Origin: a virus | IMG/VR virus record: IMGVR_UViG_3300001460_000142 | Location: 1-27,882 of that record | Length of the DNA: 27,882 nt | Strand: one strand, 5' to 3' | Shown here: one piece after another, positions 13,618 through 21,943 of the stretch | Layout: every line of letters begins with the position of its first letter | How positions within the stretch are numbered: the first letter of the stretch is position 1 | Notes under the pieces: model-generated | Seen by the model: the letters and a program-made list of their open reading frames with translations, nothing else | What the model was told of the DNA's origin: nothing | The model's database searches: none | Program-made: the position numbers and the translations under genes

Positions 13618-14071
13618 TACTATTTTCTAGATCCTCTTTACAGACTTTTAAATCTTTTGGATTTTCTGGATACTTTCCTTGTAATATAGTGTCTAAAATA
13701 AAAGGTTCGTCAAAATCTGCCTCTTTAATCTTACGCAACATATCGTCAAGCTCTTCATCTCCTGTATCTTGATTTAATTCAGCTTTCGCAAAAAAATCAA
13801 AATCGTCAGAAACCCTAAAGGATTGGATTAGCTCAACTACAAGCTCATCCTCTTTAAAATATCTATTAAGAGAATAAGAGGAATGACTAAATTTAGTGTC
13901 CTCCTCTAGTTTCTCTCCTTCTAAAAGTTCTATTTCTCCCTTTTGTTTTTTGTATTCTTTCAAAACCCAGATTTTTTTAGTATAATCTGAAGCTTCAGGG
14001 AATTTCATATCAGCATCAAAAGAAAGACTTTGATACATTTTATTGTCAAGAAACTTTACTGTGTAAGGCAT
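13604..14071 (-). CDS. Hypothetical acidic protein, 155 aa
   Basis: Soluble, rich in Glu/Asp/Lys, with a beta-rich first half (MPYTVKFLDNKMYQSLSFDA) and a helical acidic second half ending in SSESE. No family recognised. It overlaps the epimerase start by 14 bp and follows the 74-aa gene by 19 bp, so all are likely co-transcribed. Confidence 0.65.
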   Translation of the reverse strand: MPYTVKFLDNKMYQSLSFDADMKFPEASDYTKKIWVLKEYKKQKGEIELLEGEKLEEDTKFSHSSYSLNRYFKEDELVVELIQSFRVSDDFDFFAKAELNQDTGDEELDDMLRKIKEADFDEPFILDTILQGKYPENPKDLKVCKEDLENSSESE

Positions 14072-14090
14072 TTACAGTGTCTTACACAAG

Positions 14091-14315
14091 TTATTTTGTT
14101 TTTGCCTCTGAATTTTCTGCACTCGCAGATTTTACTTTTGTGGTTAACTCCTTAAGAGCAGAAACTTTTTCTTCATCAGACATTTTTTCAACATTAGAAT
14201 CGACCTCTTGCACTGCAAGATTATGCATAATGTTGATTGCTTCTGCCAAAGTTATGCGAGAAACCATTTCTGATGTGAGTAATGCTTTCAAATTATTATT
14301 TTGTTCTTCAGTCAT
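14091..14315 (-). CDS. Hypothetical helical protein, 74 aa
   Basis: Nearly all helical and acidic (TEEQNNNLKALLTSEMVSRITLAEAINIM...), with a C-terminal SASAENSEAKTK tail. The style resembles small phage accessory proteins of unknown role; no family named. The ATG lies 3 nt after the upstream stop (TAATATATG). Confidence 0.6.
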   Translation of the reverse strand: MTEEQNNNLKALLTSEMVSRITLAEAINIMHNLAVQEVDSNVEKMSDEEKVSALKELTTKVKSASAENSEAKTK

Positions 14316-14318
14316 ATA

Positions 14319-14531
14319 TTAATCTTTTTCTTTACTCGCGTAAATTCTAATATCAGGCTGATTTGAACCCTTCTCTTTAAAAGAGTTGGGGAAACAGACA
14401 ATTTTTACATCATTACCCTCTGAATCTTTAATAGATCCACTGTAGTAAGATTGTTTTTGTCCATCAACTCTCCAAAGCGCACCTAATTCGCGCTTCTTCC
14501 ATTCGTCGTTTGTTTTTGTATTTTCACTCAT
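14319..14531 (-). CDS. Small DUF736-like hypothetical protein, 70 aa
   Basis: The order KRELGALWRVDGQKQSYYSG, then a VKIVCFPNSFKEKGSNQPD segment and IRIYASKEK, resembles short DUF736-type phage proteins (WK...G...F.NK.K....PD.RIY). The function of such proteins is unknown. The start lies 2 nt after the stop of the 54-aa gene. Confidence 0.6.
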   Translation of the reverse strand: MSENTKTNDEWKKRELGALWRVDGQKQSYYSGSIKDSEGNDVKIVCFPNSFKEKGSNQPDIRIYASKEKD

Positions 14532-14533
14532 AA

Positions 14534-14698
14534 TTATTTATTGTTAAATTTTCCTTCGACGCTTTTCCAGAATTTTTCAGCGCCGATAGCAAGATACCTA
14601 CCCTTTAGGGTTTTGTAAAGTTTTTTTTCAATATGATTAGCTTTTTTTTTATCGTATCCAATAAGTTGACGAATTCTTCTAGCAGCAGATCCACTCAT
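14534..14698 (-). CDS. Small basic protein, 54 aa
   Basis: Read directly from sequence: ATG at 14698-14696, stop TAA at 14536-14534. The product begins MSGSAARRIRQLIGYDKKK and ends with FWKSVEGKFNNK; it is rich in Lys/Arg and predicted helical, so nucleic-acid binding is plausible. The ATG overlaps the TGA of the AAA+ gene in an ATGA and the stop lies 2 nt before the next start, which fits this operon exactly and supports it as real. Two homopolymer A runs (nine and eight) lie in the gene. Confidence 0.65.
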   Translation of the reverse strand: MSGSAARRIRQLIGYDKKKANHIEKKLYKTLKGRYLAIGAEKFWKSVEGKFNNK

Positions 14699-17037
14699 GC
14701 TTTATGATCGACGTTGCTATTGTCTTTTTCAATAAAAAGTTTGATATTCTTTTGTCCCTTCAAGATAGAATCTGAAACAAAAGGAGTTATCTCTGATAAT
14801 ATCTTATTACTCAAAGCTTCTATTTTTATTTTTTCTTTCAGAATGCTTTTAATTGTTTGTTTAATGTAAATAAAATCAAAACTTAAATTAATATCATTAT
14901 CTTTTAAGCGATTTTTTAATCTTTTTAATTTCATCCACAATAATCTTCTGAGCCCCTTCTCATCAATCTGCTTAAGAGGGAAACACTCATCTACAAGAGA
15001 TAGGATATCTGGATGAATAATAAGATTATCTTTATTAGATGCTGCCTTTTGAAACCCCATTGATGATTGGCTATTAGAAATAGAACTAGTTAAAAATATT
15101 TTACAATTTGTAAAATCTGCTATGTCTCCATTATTCATTTGAAACTTCCCATGTTTAAATATTTGATTAAATAAAGGAATTGCCGTATTATCTACTTTAT
15201 CAAAATCATCTATAACTATAACGCTATTTGGAGATATTAATACTTTTTCACATATTGAGGTGTTATTACCTTGCGATGTAGCTATTTTATGTGGAGCAAA
15301 CGCATCCGCAAAATGAACGCCGCTATAAGATAAAACATTAACTCCATGTTTCTGTAAGCTATCTTTAAATAAATCCATAAAGTAAGATTTACCGCTAAAT
15401 CTAGCCCCGCTTATTACATAGCATTCTGGAGCGGAAAAATTATCAGTCTTTTTTATACCTAGACTAGATAAGGTAATTTTATCTTTTAGTTTTTGTAATA
15501 GGTTATTTTGCCCGACAAGAGATTTACTAACGCAAGAAAAAACTTTGTCTACTATAACTCTATCGTTTAATGGATTTGATTTCTTTTTAAAAAAATCTTT
15601 TAAGTGAGATAGTTTTACTTCTGGTGTTAAGTCTGAAACTCCCTCTGTCCATTTTTCCAAACTATCATTTAATTTTTCAAGCAATTGAATATGATTCTTC
15701 TCTGGGTCTAGGGCCGCAGCTATAGTTTCTTCTTGTTGACTTTTGATTGATGGAGTAACATGCCAAAAATTTACTTTTGCTTGCGCTCCGCAATGATCAA
15801 TTATGTCAATTGCTTTATCTGGATAATATTTATTAGGAATATATTTCTCACAATAACCAATTATATTTTCAAGAAATTGATCGCTGTATGTGATGCTATG
15901 AAAATTTTCATAATAAGAAACTATTGTAGGTAAAATTTCTTCCATTTGAAACCTTGATGGTTCCCTGATGATTACCCTCTCAAATCTTCGATCAAGAGCA
16001 GTATCTCTTTTAATGGTATTTGTATACTCGTTAATAGTCGTTGCTCCGATACAACTTATTGTTCCTCTTGCAAGCTCGGGTTTAAGGATGTTAGACGCTT
16101 CTAGAGAGTTATTTGTTGCTCCTCCTGCCCCAATAAGCGTATGAACCTCATCAATAAACAAAATTAAATTACTGTATTTTTTAGCCTCATTAACAAAGTC
16201 TTCTAGTCTTTTTTCAAACTGACCTCTGTATTCAGTCCCTGCTACCATGCTTGACAAACTTACAGAATATATAACTTTATTAGCAATTAACTCTGGAGCG
16301 TCTCCCGAAACAATTTTAGAAGCTAAACCCTCCACAAGAGAAGTTTTACCTGTCCCAGCGGGGCCAACTAAAAGAGCGTTTGGTTTTTTCTTTCTGCAAA
16401 GAACAGTTGCTACCTCATCAATTTTCCCGTCGAAATCAACAATTTTATCAAACTCATCATTTAAAGCTTTTAGATTAAGATTCTCTGCGAATTGAGAAAG
16501 AACCTCATTTTTATCAAACATGTCGATCCAGTCTTCAGGTGTTTGAACATCCATAAAACTAGAAATCTCTTGAGGATCAATATCTTTTATGATTAAAGAA
16601 CACTCTGTAACAAATCCTAGAAAAATCTCATCAGAATACTCGTCTTCCTTGGGATAAATATTTTTTATTACTTTAGGACAATGATTTTCATCAAAGAAAG
16701 TCATCAGTATTACCTCTGGTGGGATATAATCTAATTTAAAATTTTCTATAGAAATATCTTCAGCTTCTTTTAGTAATTTTCTTACATCTGTTTTTAAAAC
16801 TTTTTTAGTGTTTTTATTTTTACGTTTCTTATTTAAAACACTCCTAGATTCTTTTATTAAATCTTTTGGGTCTACATTTAGTTTTTTGAATATAGAGGAA
16901 CAAGACTGCCCCAAATTACTCAAAAAACAATGGAAGAACAAATCAATATCCGCTCCATTTCTTTCTAAAATCCCAGCAAGTTCTTTTGTTTTTTCTAGAA
17001 CCCCCTCTATATGTGGAGTGAGAGGTAGTTTATGCAT
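14695..17037 (-). CDS. ClpA/ClpB-like two-ring AAA+ ATPase, 780 aa
   Basis: Layout of a Hsp100/Clp protein: an N-terminal Clp_N-like helical domain (first repeat about 5-65), a variable basic linker, AAA ring D1 with Walker A GPAGTGKT (225-232), pore-adjacent GTEYRGQFEKRL, Walker B LFIDEVHTLIGAG (293-305) and arginine finger LDRRFER (348-354), then D2 with a divergent Walker A GARFSGKS (544-551) and Walker B VIVIDD (606-611). D1 is close to bacterial ClpA; D2 is degenerate but keeps the P-loop Lys. Clp proteins unfold proteins with ATP. It follows the polymerase gene with an 8-bp overlap and a strong GGGAGG ribosome site, so a job at the replisome (remodelling or clamp handling) is tempting; using host ClpP is another option. 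No phage ClpP is visible. Confidence 0.9.
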   Translation of the reverse strand: MHKLPLTPHIEGVLEKTKELAGILERNGADIDLFFHCFLSNLGQSCSSIFKKLNVDPKDLIKESRSVLNKKRKNKNTKKVLKTDVRKLLKEAEDISIENFKLDYIPPEVILMTFFDENHCPKVIKNIYPKEDEYSDEIFLGFVTECSLIIKDIDPQEISSFMDVQTPEDWIDMFDKNEVLSQFAENLNLKALNDEFDKIVDFDGKIDEVATVLCRKKKPNALLVGPAGTGKTSLVEGLASKIVSGDAPELIANKVIYSVSLSSMVAGTEYRGQFEKRLEDFVNEAKKYSNLILFIDEVHTLIGAGGATNNSLEASNILKPELARGTISCIGATTINEYTNTIKRDTALDRRFERVIIREPSRFQMEEILPTIVSYYENFHSITYSDQFLENIIGYCEKYIPNKYYPDKAIDIIDHCGAQAKVNFWHVTPSIKSQQEETIAAALDPEKNHIQLLEKLNDSLEKWTEGVSDLTPEVKLSHLKDFFKKKSNPLNDRVIVDKVFSCVSKSLVGQNNLLQKLKDKITLSSLGIKKTDNFSAPECYVISGARFSGKSYFMDLFKDSLQKHGVNVLSYSGVHFADAFAPHKIATSQGNNTSICEKVLISPNSVIVIDDFDKVDNTAIPLFNQIFKHGKFQMNNGDIADFTNCKIFLTSSISNSQSSMGFQKAASNKDNLIIHPDILSLVDECFPLKQIDEKGLRRLLWMKLKRLKNRLKDNDINLSFDFIYIKQTIKSILKEKIKIEALSNKILSEITPFVSDSILKGQKNIKLFIEKDNSNVDHKA

Positions 17038-19591
17038 TCCTCGCCTCCCTCAATTTCATAAATATACTTGTCTCAATAGGATTAACCTTATCTACAAAAA
17101 AAGTATCTCTACTTTTAGATCCATTTAAAACAATTACTTTGCTTTTAGCTAATTTGAAGCCGCTTTTTAAGAAATCAGATAATCTTTCTTCTCTTGCGTT
17201 ATCCATGAATAGAAAGTTTTTTGTCGCTGTGTTATCGCAGATTGATATCATCATGTATTTATTACCATTTTGAGAAGTTCTAGTAAAAAAATCTTTTACC
17301 TCTCCTACAACTTGGAAGGTCTGCCTATCAACAAGGTCTTCAATTTGTTTTAAGTCAATGAGAGAAGAGAACCTATCTTGAAAACACTCTCTTAAATTAT
17401 GAGAGTAACTATAACCTAGTAAAGAACTTTCATATCTCCATTTAGCAAACATTTCATGTTTTCTATTTTGATTATAGATTTTTTTATACTGATCAAATTT
17501 ACTTTTAAATGTTTTAAATCTTTTCTCTGCCATTATCGGTCTATTGTCATCTCCTAGAGTTTGTTTCCCTAGAACCTCTGAGATCGCATTTAATATATCA
17601 TGACCAAACCTATCCCCGATTTTAACAAAATTCCTTTTTTCTCTATCTGTAAGGAGATTAAAAGCTTGGGCTTCAAGGACCATGCGAGTTCTGTTGGTTC
17701 CCGCATGGTCCATTGTTCCAGCCTGTATTAAAGCAGCAAGGACTGATATGTTGATACCGCACTGCTTTGCAGCTAAAAAAACTTCATACTTATTATTAAA
17801 TTTCATCCCCCTAAAATCAATAAGGCTTTCTATTGATTTAAGTGAGATACCCTTGATGCTATTTAACCCATAGCGAATGTCCCTATCTTCAATTGTAAAG
17901 CCAAATTCAGACTTGTATAAACAAGGAGGAAGCATTTTCATCCCAAAATCTATAAGTTCTTCATTTACTCCAGAGACTGTTTGAAGAGGCTCTGGGTCAA
18001 ACTCAGCGCACTCAAGAATAGATAGAAAAAATTCATGAGGATATTTGTGTTTTAAGTAAACTGTTTTGGCAGCAAGGTCTGCATATGCAAAACTGTGAGA
18101 CTTGTTAAAGGAATAGTGAGAAGCAGCCACCAAGGAGTTCCAATAGAAATCTGCTATCTCTTCTGTTAAGTCTCTGGATGTAGCTGCCTCATAAATTCTA
18201 TCCTTCCATTTAGGCATCTCTTCCACCTTTTTCTTGCCGACAATTCTTCTTAAGACTTCCGCTTCCTCAAGCGTTAATCCAAAAACTTTGTGAGCAATCT
18301 GCATCAACTGCTCTTGATAAAGAATCACATTCTTTGACCAAGACAGAATAGAATCAAGCTCTGGGTTTAAATCTAGTTGAGAAGGAAAATCTTTTTGTGT
18401 TTTATATACACCAACAAACTCAAGAGCTGCTGGCCTAGCTAAAGCAACAACATCAGAAAGTTCATTTATATCTTTTGGCTTTATCTCTCTGCATACTTTA
18501 AAGTTGGTTTCTGCAGATATTTGAAATAAGCCCATAGGATGCTTAAAGTCTTGCAATATCTCATATATCATTTCATCGTTCGCATCTATGTCTTCAATAT
18601 CTATCCCGACTTTCTCGCAAGTTTTGTGAGCGATTGTTAAAGTTCTTAATCCTAAAATATCAAACTTTACCATCAGGTCTGCTACATCATTCATATCATA
18701 GCCAGTAATTAAATCGCCATCTTTTGTTCTCTGCAAGGGAACAATATTTTCAATATTTTCTGAACAAATCGCGATGCCAGATGGGTGGACTCCAGTATTT
18801 TTAGGCAAGTTTTGTATCTTTAAAGCATTATCAAATGTCTTCTTATGATTCTTTACCCATTTTTTAAATTTGTCACTCTCTTCTTTTGCTTGATTAAGAG
18901 GGAAAACAACTCCGTGAAGTTTAGGAATCATATCAGAAACTTGATTTGCTTCATCCTCTTTTGCTTCGTCAAAATATTTAGTAGCTTCTCTAATACAAAG
19001 TTTAGAGCTAAAAGTATTGAACGTTAATATTTTAGCAGTTCTACCCTTGTGTTTTTTCTCAATATATTCAATAACTCTGTATCTTTGATCGTATGAAATG
19101 TCTGAATCTACGTCAGGTAATAAGCTACCAACAAGAAACTCTTTACCTCTTTTATCTGTAATTTTTTTCGCTCTAGATTTAGAAACAAATCTCTCAAAAA
19201 ACAGACTATGAGGGATTGGATCAATATTAGTCACTCCAAGAAGAAATAGAATAAGAGAACCAGCAGCAGATCCTCGACCAGCGCCAGTAGGTATATTGTT
19301 GTCATGACAAAAATTTAAAACATCCCAGTTAAGAAGAATATAGTCTGTGAATCCAAGTTCTTCAAATGTCTCAAGTTCTTGTTTCGCTCTTTCAAAATAA
19401 ACTGCTTTGTTTTCGTATTTTGTGATACCTTTATCTCTCAAACCTTTTCTAGTAAGCTCATAAAGAATATCCTTTGTAGAGCTATCTGAACCAAGGCCGA
19501 TTTCTTCTAGCTTGTTCTGATCAACAATTGTTTTAGGAAGGTCTACTCCCGCAGGTTCACAATCGTCGTATGGTGTGAAATCTTCAAACAT
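17030..19591 (-). CDS. dnaE: C-family DNA polymerase III alpha catalytic core (DnaE-like), PHP domain absent, 853 aa
   Basis: Palm motifs are intact: GAGRGSAAGS (103-112), the two metal Asp in PDVDSD (D162 and D164), GVHPSGIAI (266-274) and the third Asp D310 in MVKFDILGLRTLT. Fingers, a helix-hairpin-helix region (about 610-690) and a C-terminal OB fold (about 755-830, VVGEVKDFF...) follow. The usual 270-300 residue N-terminal PHP domain is missing: the protein starts just upstream of the palm. The missing part is probably the product of 20192-20893, with the exonuclease gene between. It should replicate the phage genome, probably with a host clamp since no clamp gene is seen here. The start overlaps the exonuclease stop as TAATG. 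Confidence 0.93.
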   Translation of the reverse strand: MFEDFTPYDDCEPAGVDLPKTIVDQNKLEEIGLGSDSSTKDILYELTRKGLRDKGITKYENKAVYFERAKQELETFEELGFTDYILLNWDVLNFCHDNNIPTGAGRGSAAGSLILFLLGVTNIDPIPHSLFFERFVSKSRAKKITDKRGKEFLVGSLLPDVDSDISYDQRYRVIEYIEKKHKGRTAKILTFNTFSSKLCIREATKYFDEAKEDEANQVSDMIPKLHGVVFPLNQAKEESDKFKKWVKNHKKTFDNALKIQNLPKNTGVHPSGIAICSENIENIVPLQRTKDGDLITGYDMNDVADLMVKFDILGLRTLTIAHKTCEKVGIDIEDIDANDEMIYEILQDFKHPMGLFQISAETNFKVCREIKPKDINELSDVVALARPAALEFVGVYKTQKDFPSQLDLNPELDSILSWSKNVILYQEQLMQIAHKVFGLTLEEAEVLRRIVGKKKVEEMPKWKDRIYEAATSRDLTEEIADFYWNSLVAASHYSFNKSHSFAYADLAAKTVYLKHKYPHEFFLSILECAEFDPEPLQTVSGVNEELIDFGMKMLPPCLYKSEFGFTIEDRDIRYGLNSIKGISLKSIESLIDFRGMKFNNKYEVFLAAKQCGINISVLAALIQAGTMDHAGTNRTRMVLEAQAFNLLTDREKRNFVKIGDRFGHDILNAISEVLGKQTLGDDNRPIMAEKRFKTFKSKFDQYKKIYNQNRKHEMFAKWRYESSLLGYSYSHNLRECFQDRFSSLIDLKQIEDLVDRQTFQVVGEVKDFFTRTSQNGNKYMMISICDNTATKNFLFMDNAREERLSDFLKSGFKLAKSKVIVLNGSKSRDTFFVDKVNPIETSIFMKLREARNA

Positions 19592-20205
19592 TACAGGTCC
19601 ATGTGTTTTTTTAACTTTAAGAAAATTTCATAACACATTTTAATATCGTATAAAGCATCATGCAGTTTCTCTTCTTCAAAATCTATATCAAAAAACTTTA
19701 ACAACTGATTTTGTGATACCTTTGCTTTTAAGCTCCTATCATTCATGATTTTGTATTGCCAGCCTAGAAAATCACTTTTTGGTTTATCTAGTTCCTCTCT
19801 GTATGCTTTCCCCAAGGCTCTAGTGTCATATATTCTTGGTAAATAAGAATAATCTGGCTGTTCCCCAAGCATTCTTTGCAGATGAGCAATCATATATACG
19901 TCAAATCCTAATAAGTTTTGACCAACTACAATGTATTGTGGATCGAATAAATATTTTTCAAACTGAGACCAAACAGAAATCAAGGACTCTGCCTTTCCGT
20001 TATATTTATCCCAATCAAACCCAGTTAACTTTCTAACAACTTCTGGTATGTTTAATTCCTTGTGTTTGATAAATTTATCATGTGTTTCAATAACATTCTT
20101 TCCTTGACATACTATCCAAGATAGCTGCCAAGTTTTAGAAGAGTGTAAATTTAAACCTTCTGTTTCTGTGTCGAAGACGAGATATTTTTGATTACTTGGC
20201 AACAT
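19591..20205 (-). CDS. DnaQ-like 3'-5' proofreading exonuclease (DEDDh), 204 aa
   Basis: Motif I FDTETEG (residues 11-17), motif II with Asp in GQNLLGFDVYMIA, and motif III with H-x4-D in HDALYDIKM show a complete DEDDh exonuclease, as in the epsilon subunit of DNA polymerase III. It would proofread for the DnaE-like core. It lies between the PHP-like gene and the polymerase core with overlaps on both sides (14 bp and 3 bp), so the three should be made together. No separate clamp-binding motif was recognised. Confidence 0.9.
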   Translation of the reverse strand: MLPSNQKYLVFDTETEGLNLHSSKTWQLSWIVCQGKNVIETHDKFIKHKELNIPEVVRKLTGFDWDKYNGKAESLISVWSQFEKYLFDPQYIVVGQNLLGFDVYMIAHLQRMLGEQPDYSYLPRIYDTRALGKAYREELDKPKSDFLGWQYKIMNDRSLKAKVSQNQLLKFFDIDFEEEKLHDALYDIKMCYEIFLKLKKHMDL

Positions 20206-20893
20206 TTTCTAAAAAGGATTCATAGCTAAATTCATCAGAGCAGAAATCATTTAATCTTGGGTTACTATATGTAGGAACCCTTCCCTGCTTACGACTACAG
20301 ATTGCTTTATACATTTGAAATGCTTCAAAGTCTTCTTTATCTCTGTAATAAATACTCTTTGCTTTTTCTGTTTTCACACCTAGTTTTTTTAGGGCTGCAC
20401 TAATTTGAAAGTCAAAAGGGTGATTGTTTGATTCTTCTATATAGAAGTGATCATACTTGTCTAAAAAAAGCTCACACATCCCAAAATGAAAAATATTGTT
20501 AAAGACATAAGAATCATAAAAAGGGACTCCAATACTAATGTCATCTAGTTCACCCTTTCCTAAATCGTCAAGATGAAGACATTCCCCCTCGCTGGTATGA
20601 CACTTTGTATACAGTTTTCTCGCTATAGCAACCCCTTTGTTGTTCTTTGGGAAGAAAATTAGTTTGCTAGGTTTTTCTAAATAAAAACTAGATTGGACAA
20701 CAGGCAGTTTTACACCAAAGACCATAGGGACATCGGTATTTAAAAACGCTTTATTGATGACTCTAAATCCGTAGAAATTATCTTCTACTAGAATCATCTT
20801 TTTTATCTCACCAGACTCGGCAATGTCTACTAAATCTTCGACCCTTAACAGGGATCTACCTATGCTGAAAGTGCTTTTGAATAATGGTATCAC
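20192..20893 (-). CDS. PHP-like N-terminal part of a split DNA polymerase III alpha, 233 aa
   Basis: The start IPLFKSTFSIGRSLL, then VEDLVDIAES...KKMILVEDNFYGF and VPMVFGVKLPV, follows the order of DnaE PHP domains (short S-x-S loop, LVxxAxxxGxxAxxxTD, then KPIxGxE). The metal-binding H-x-H is replaced by K-S-T-F-S and other His are sparse, so hydrolytic activity is unlikely. Position directly before the exonuclease and polymerase core supports it as the detached alpha N-terminus. Similarity is weak, so this is a structured inference. The start codon is GTG, and an AGGAG motif runs into it (its last G is the G of GTG), an awkward spacing. Confidence 0.65.
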   Translation of the reverse strand: MIPLFKSTFSIGRSLLRVEDLVDIAESGEIKKMILVEDNFYGFRVINKAFLNTDVPMVFGVKLPVVQSSFYLEKPSKLIFFPKNNKGVAIARKLYTKCHTSEGECLHLDDLGKGELDDISIGVPFYDSYVFNNIFHFGMCELFLDKYDHFYIEESNNHPFDFQISAALKKLGVKTEKAKSIYYRDKEDFEAFQMYKAICSRKQGRVPTYSNPRLNDFCSDEFSYESFLENVAK

Positions 20894-20902
20894 TCCTGTA
20901 TA

Positions 20903-21943
20903 TTACAAAAGTTCCATAGGTTTGTCAAAGGAAAAAGCAGGGCATCCATCATATTTAACCTTTTCAATCTTTAAATCTTTAGTTTCTTTACTTTTAAGAT
21001 CTTCTTTAAGGTCTGCTGATGCTATCCTTACGCCGCTTGTATCGACTAAAGTGTAAAATTCTCTTGGGAACTTGAAGGGACAATGCCACATCGGTGTGCC
21101 GTCTTTTTTAAGTTGTCCAGCGTAATCCGCTCTACCACAAACCACTCTACCCGCAAATCCATCGTCTTTTCCCAAGTAACCCTTATTGTAAGCTAAATTT
21201 TTAGAAGCTAACACTTCATTAAAATTATTAATAATTTGTTGGACCTCTGTTAAGAAATACTCAAAACCCTCTAATTCGTCATCGTCTAAAGGGTTCATTG
21301 TGCAATTTCCCTCATTGTTGCAATCGAACTTTAAAAATAAAAACTCCATCTGACGCTTTAAAAAATCTGGATATAGATGTTTTACTGCCAAACAATACAT
21401 TAGGTTTTGCATATTGTCTGTATAATCTTTTCCTGAAAAAATTTGTTTAGATGTTTTAAAGTCTCTAATAACTGCTTGCTTTTTTCTTTTGAAAAGAAAC
21501 AACTTATCAATAAAACCTAATATTCTGTAATTTTTGCTTCCTTCTAACACAGAAATATCAAAATCTTTTTCGCTTATTGACTCTGTAGGTTTGCTATCTT
21601 TATCTCCAAAGAAGTCAAAGTTTAGACCCTCTACAGTCATCTGGTTGATAAGATCCATGTTCTCAAAATCATCTATACCGTGCTTCTTTGCATAAGACTC
21701 TATCATCCTTTTTACAGGTAGAGAAGCATAAGCATTTTGCGTTTTTACAATCCTAGTATAGTGCTTTCTATGTTTTGGGTTGCCAAGATTTTCAAACACA
21801 GCATGGCAGATTGTCCCGCGCAGACTTCCTTCATTTGACTTGTCTGGCAATTTTAAGTGATACTTGCACCAATACTGCCAAGAACACATCTGGAGTGTCT
21901 TTATGCGAGATGCTGAGAGAGGCTTGTTATCAGAATTCGTCAT
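20903..21943 (-). CDS. Cas4/RecB-like PD-(D/E)XK exonuclease, 346 aa
   Basis: LSASRIKTLQMCSWQYWCKY near the N-terminus, GSLRGTICHAVFENL (conserved R-G-x-x-x-H), then GFIDKLF and VIRDFKTSK give the order of PDDEXK_1 (Cas4/AddB) nucleases, with D-(x)n-D-x-K metal residues and the QNLMYCLA helix. Cysteines near the N-terminus (C20 and C25 region) and late (VVCGRADY, WHCPF) could hold a 4Fe-4S cluster. It lies between the primase and the polymerase genes, overlapping the primase by 14 bp, so DNA end processing in replication or recombination is likely. It ends in PMELL, the same as the nuclease candidate at 4770-5306. Confidence 0.85.
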   Translation of the reverse strand: MTNSDNKPLSASRIKTLQMCSWQYWCKYHLKLPDKSNEGSLRGTICHAVFENLGNPKHRKHYTRIVKTQNAYASLPVKRMIESYAKKHGIDDFENMDLINQMTVEGLNFDFFGDKDSKPTESISEKDFDISVLEGSKNYRILGFIDKLFLFKRKKQAVIRDFKTSKQIFSGKDYTDNMQNLMYCLAVKHLYPDFLKRQMEFLFLKFDCNNEGNCTMNPLDDDELEGFEYFLTEVQQIINNFNEVLASKNLAYNKGYLGKDDGFAGRVVCGRADYAGQLKKDGTPMWHCPFKFPREFYTLVDTSGVRIASADLKEDLKSKETKDLKIEKVKYDGCPAFSFDKPMELL

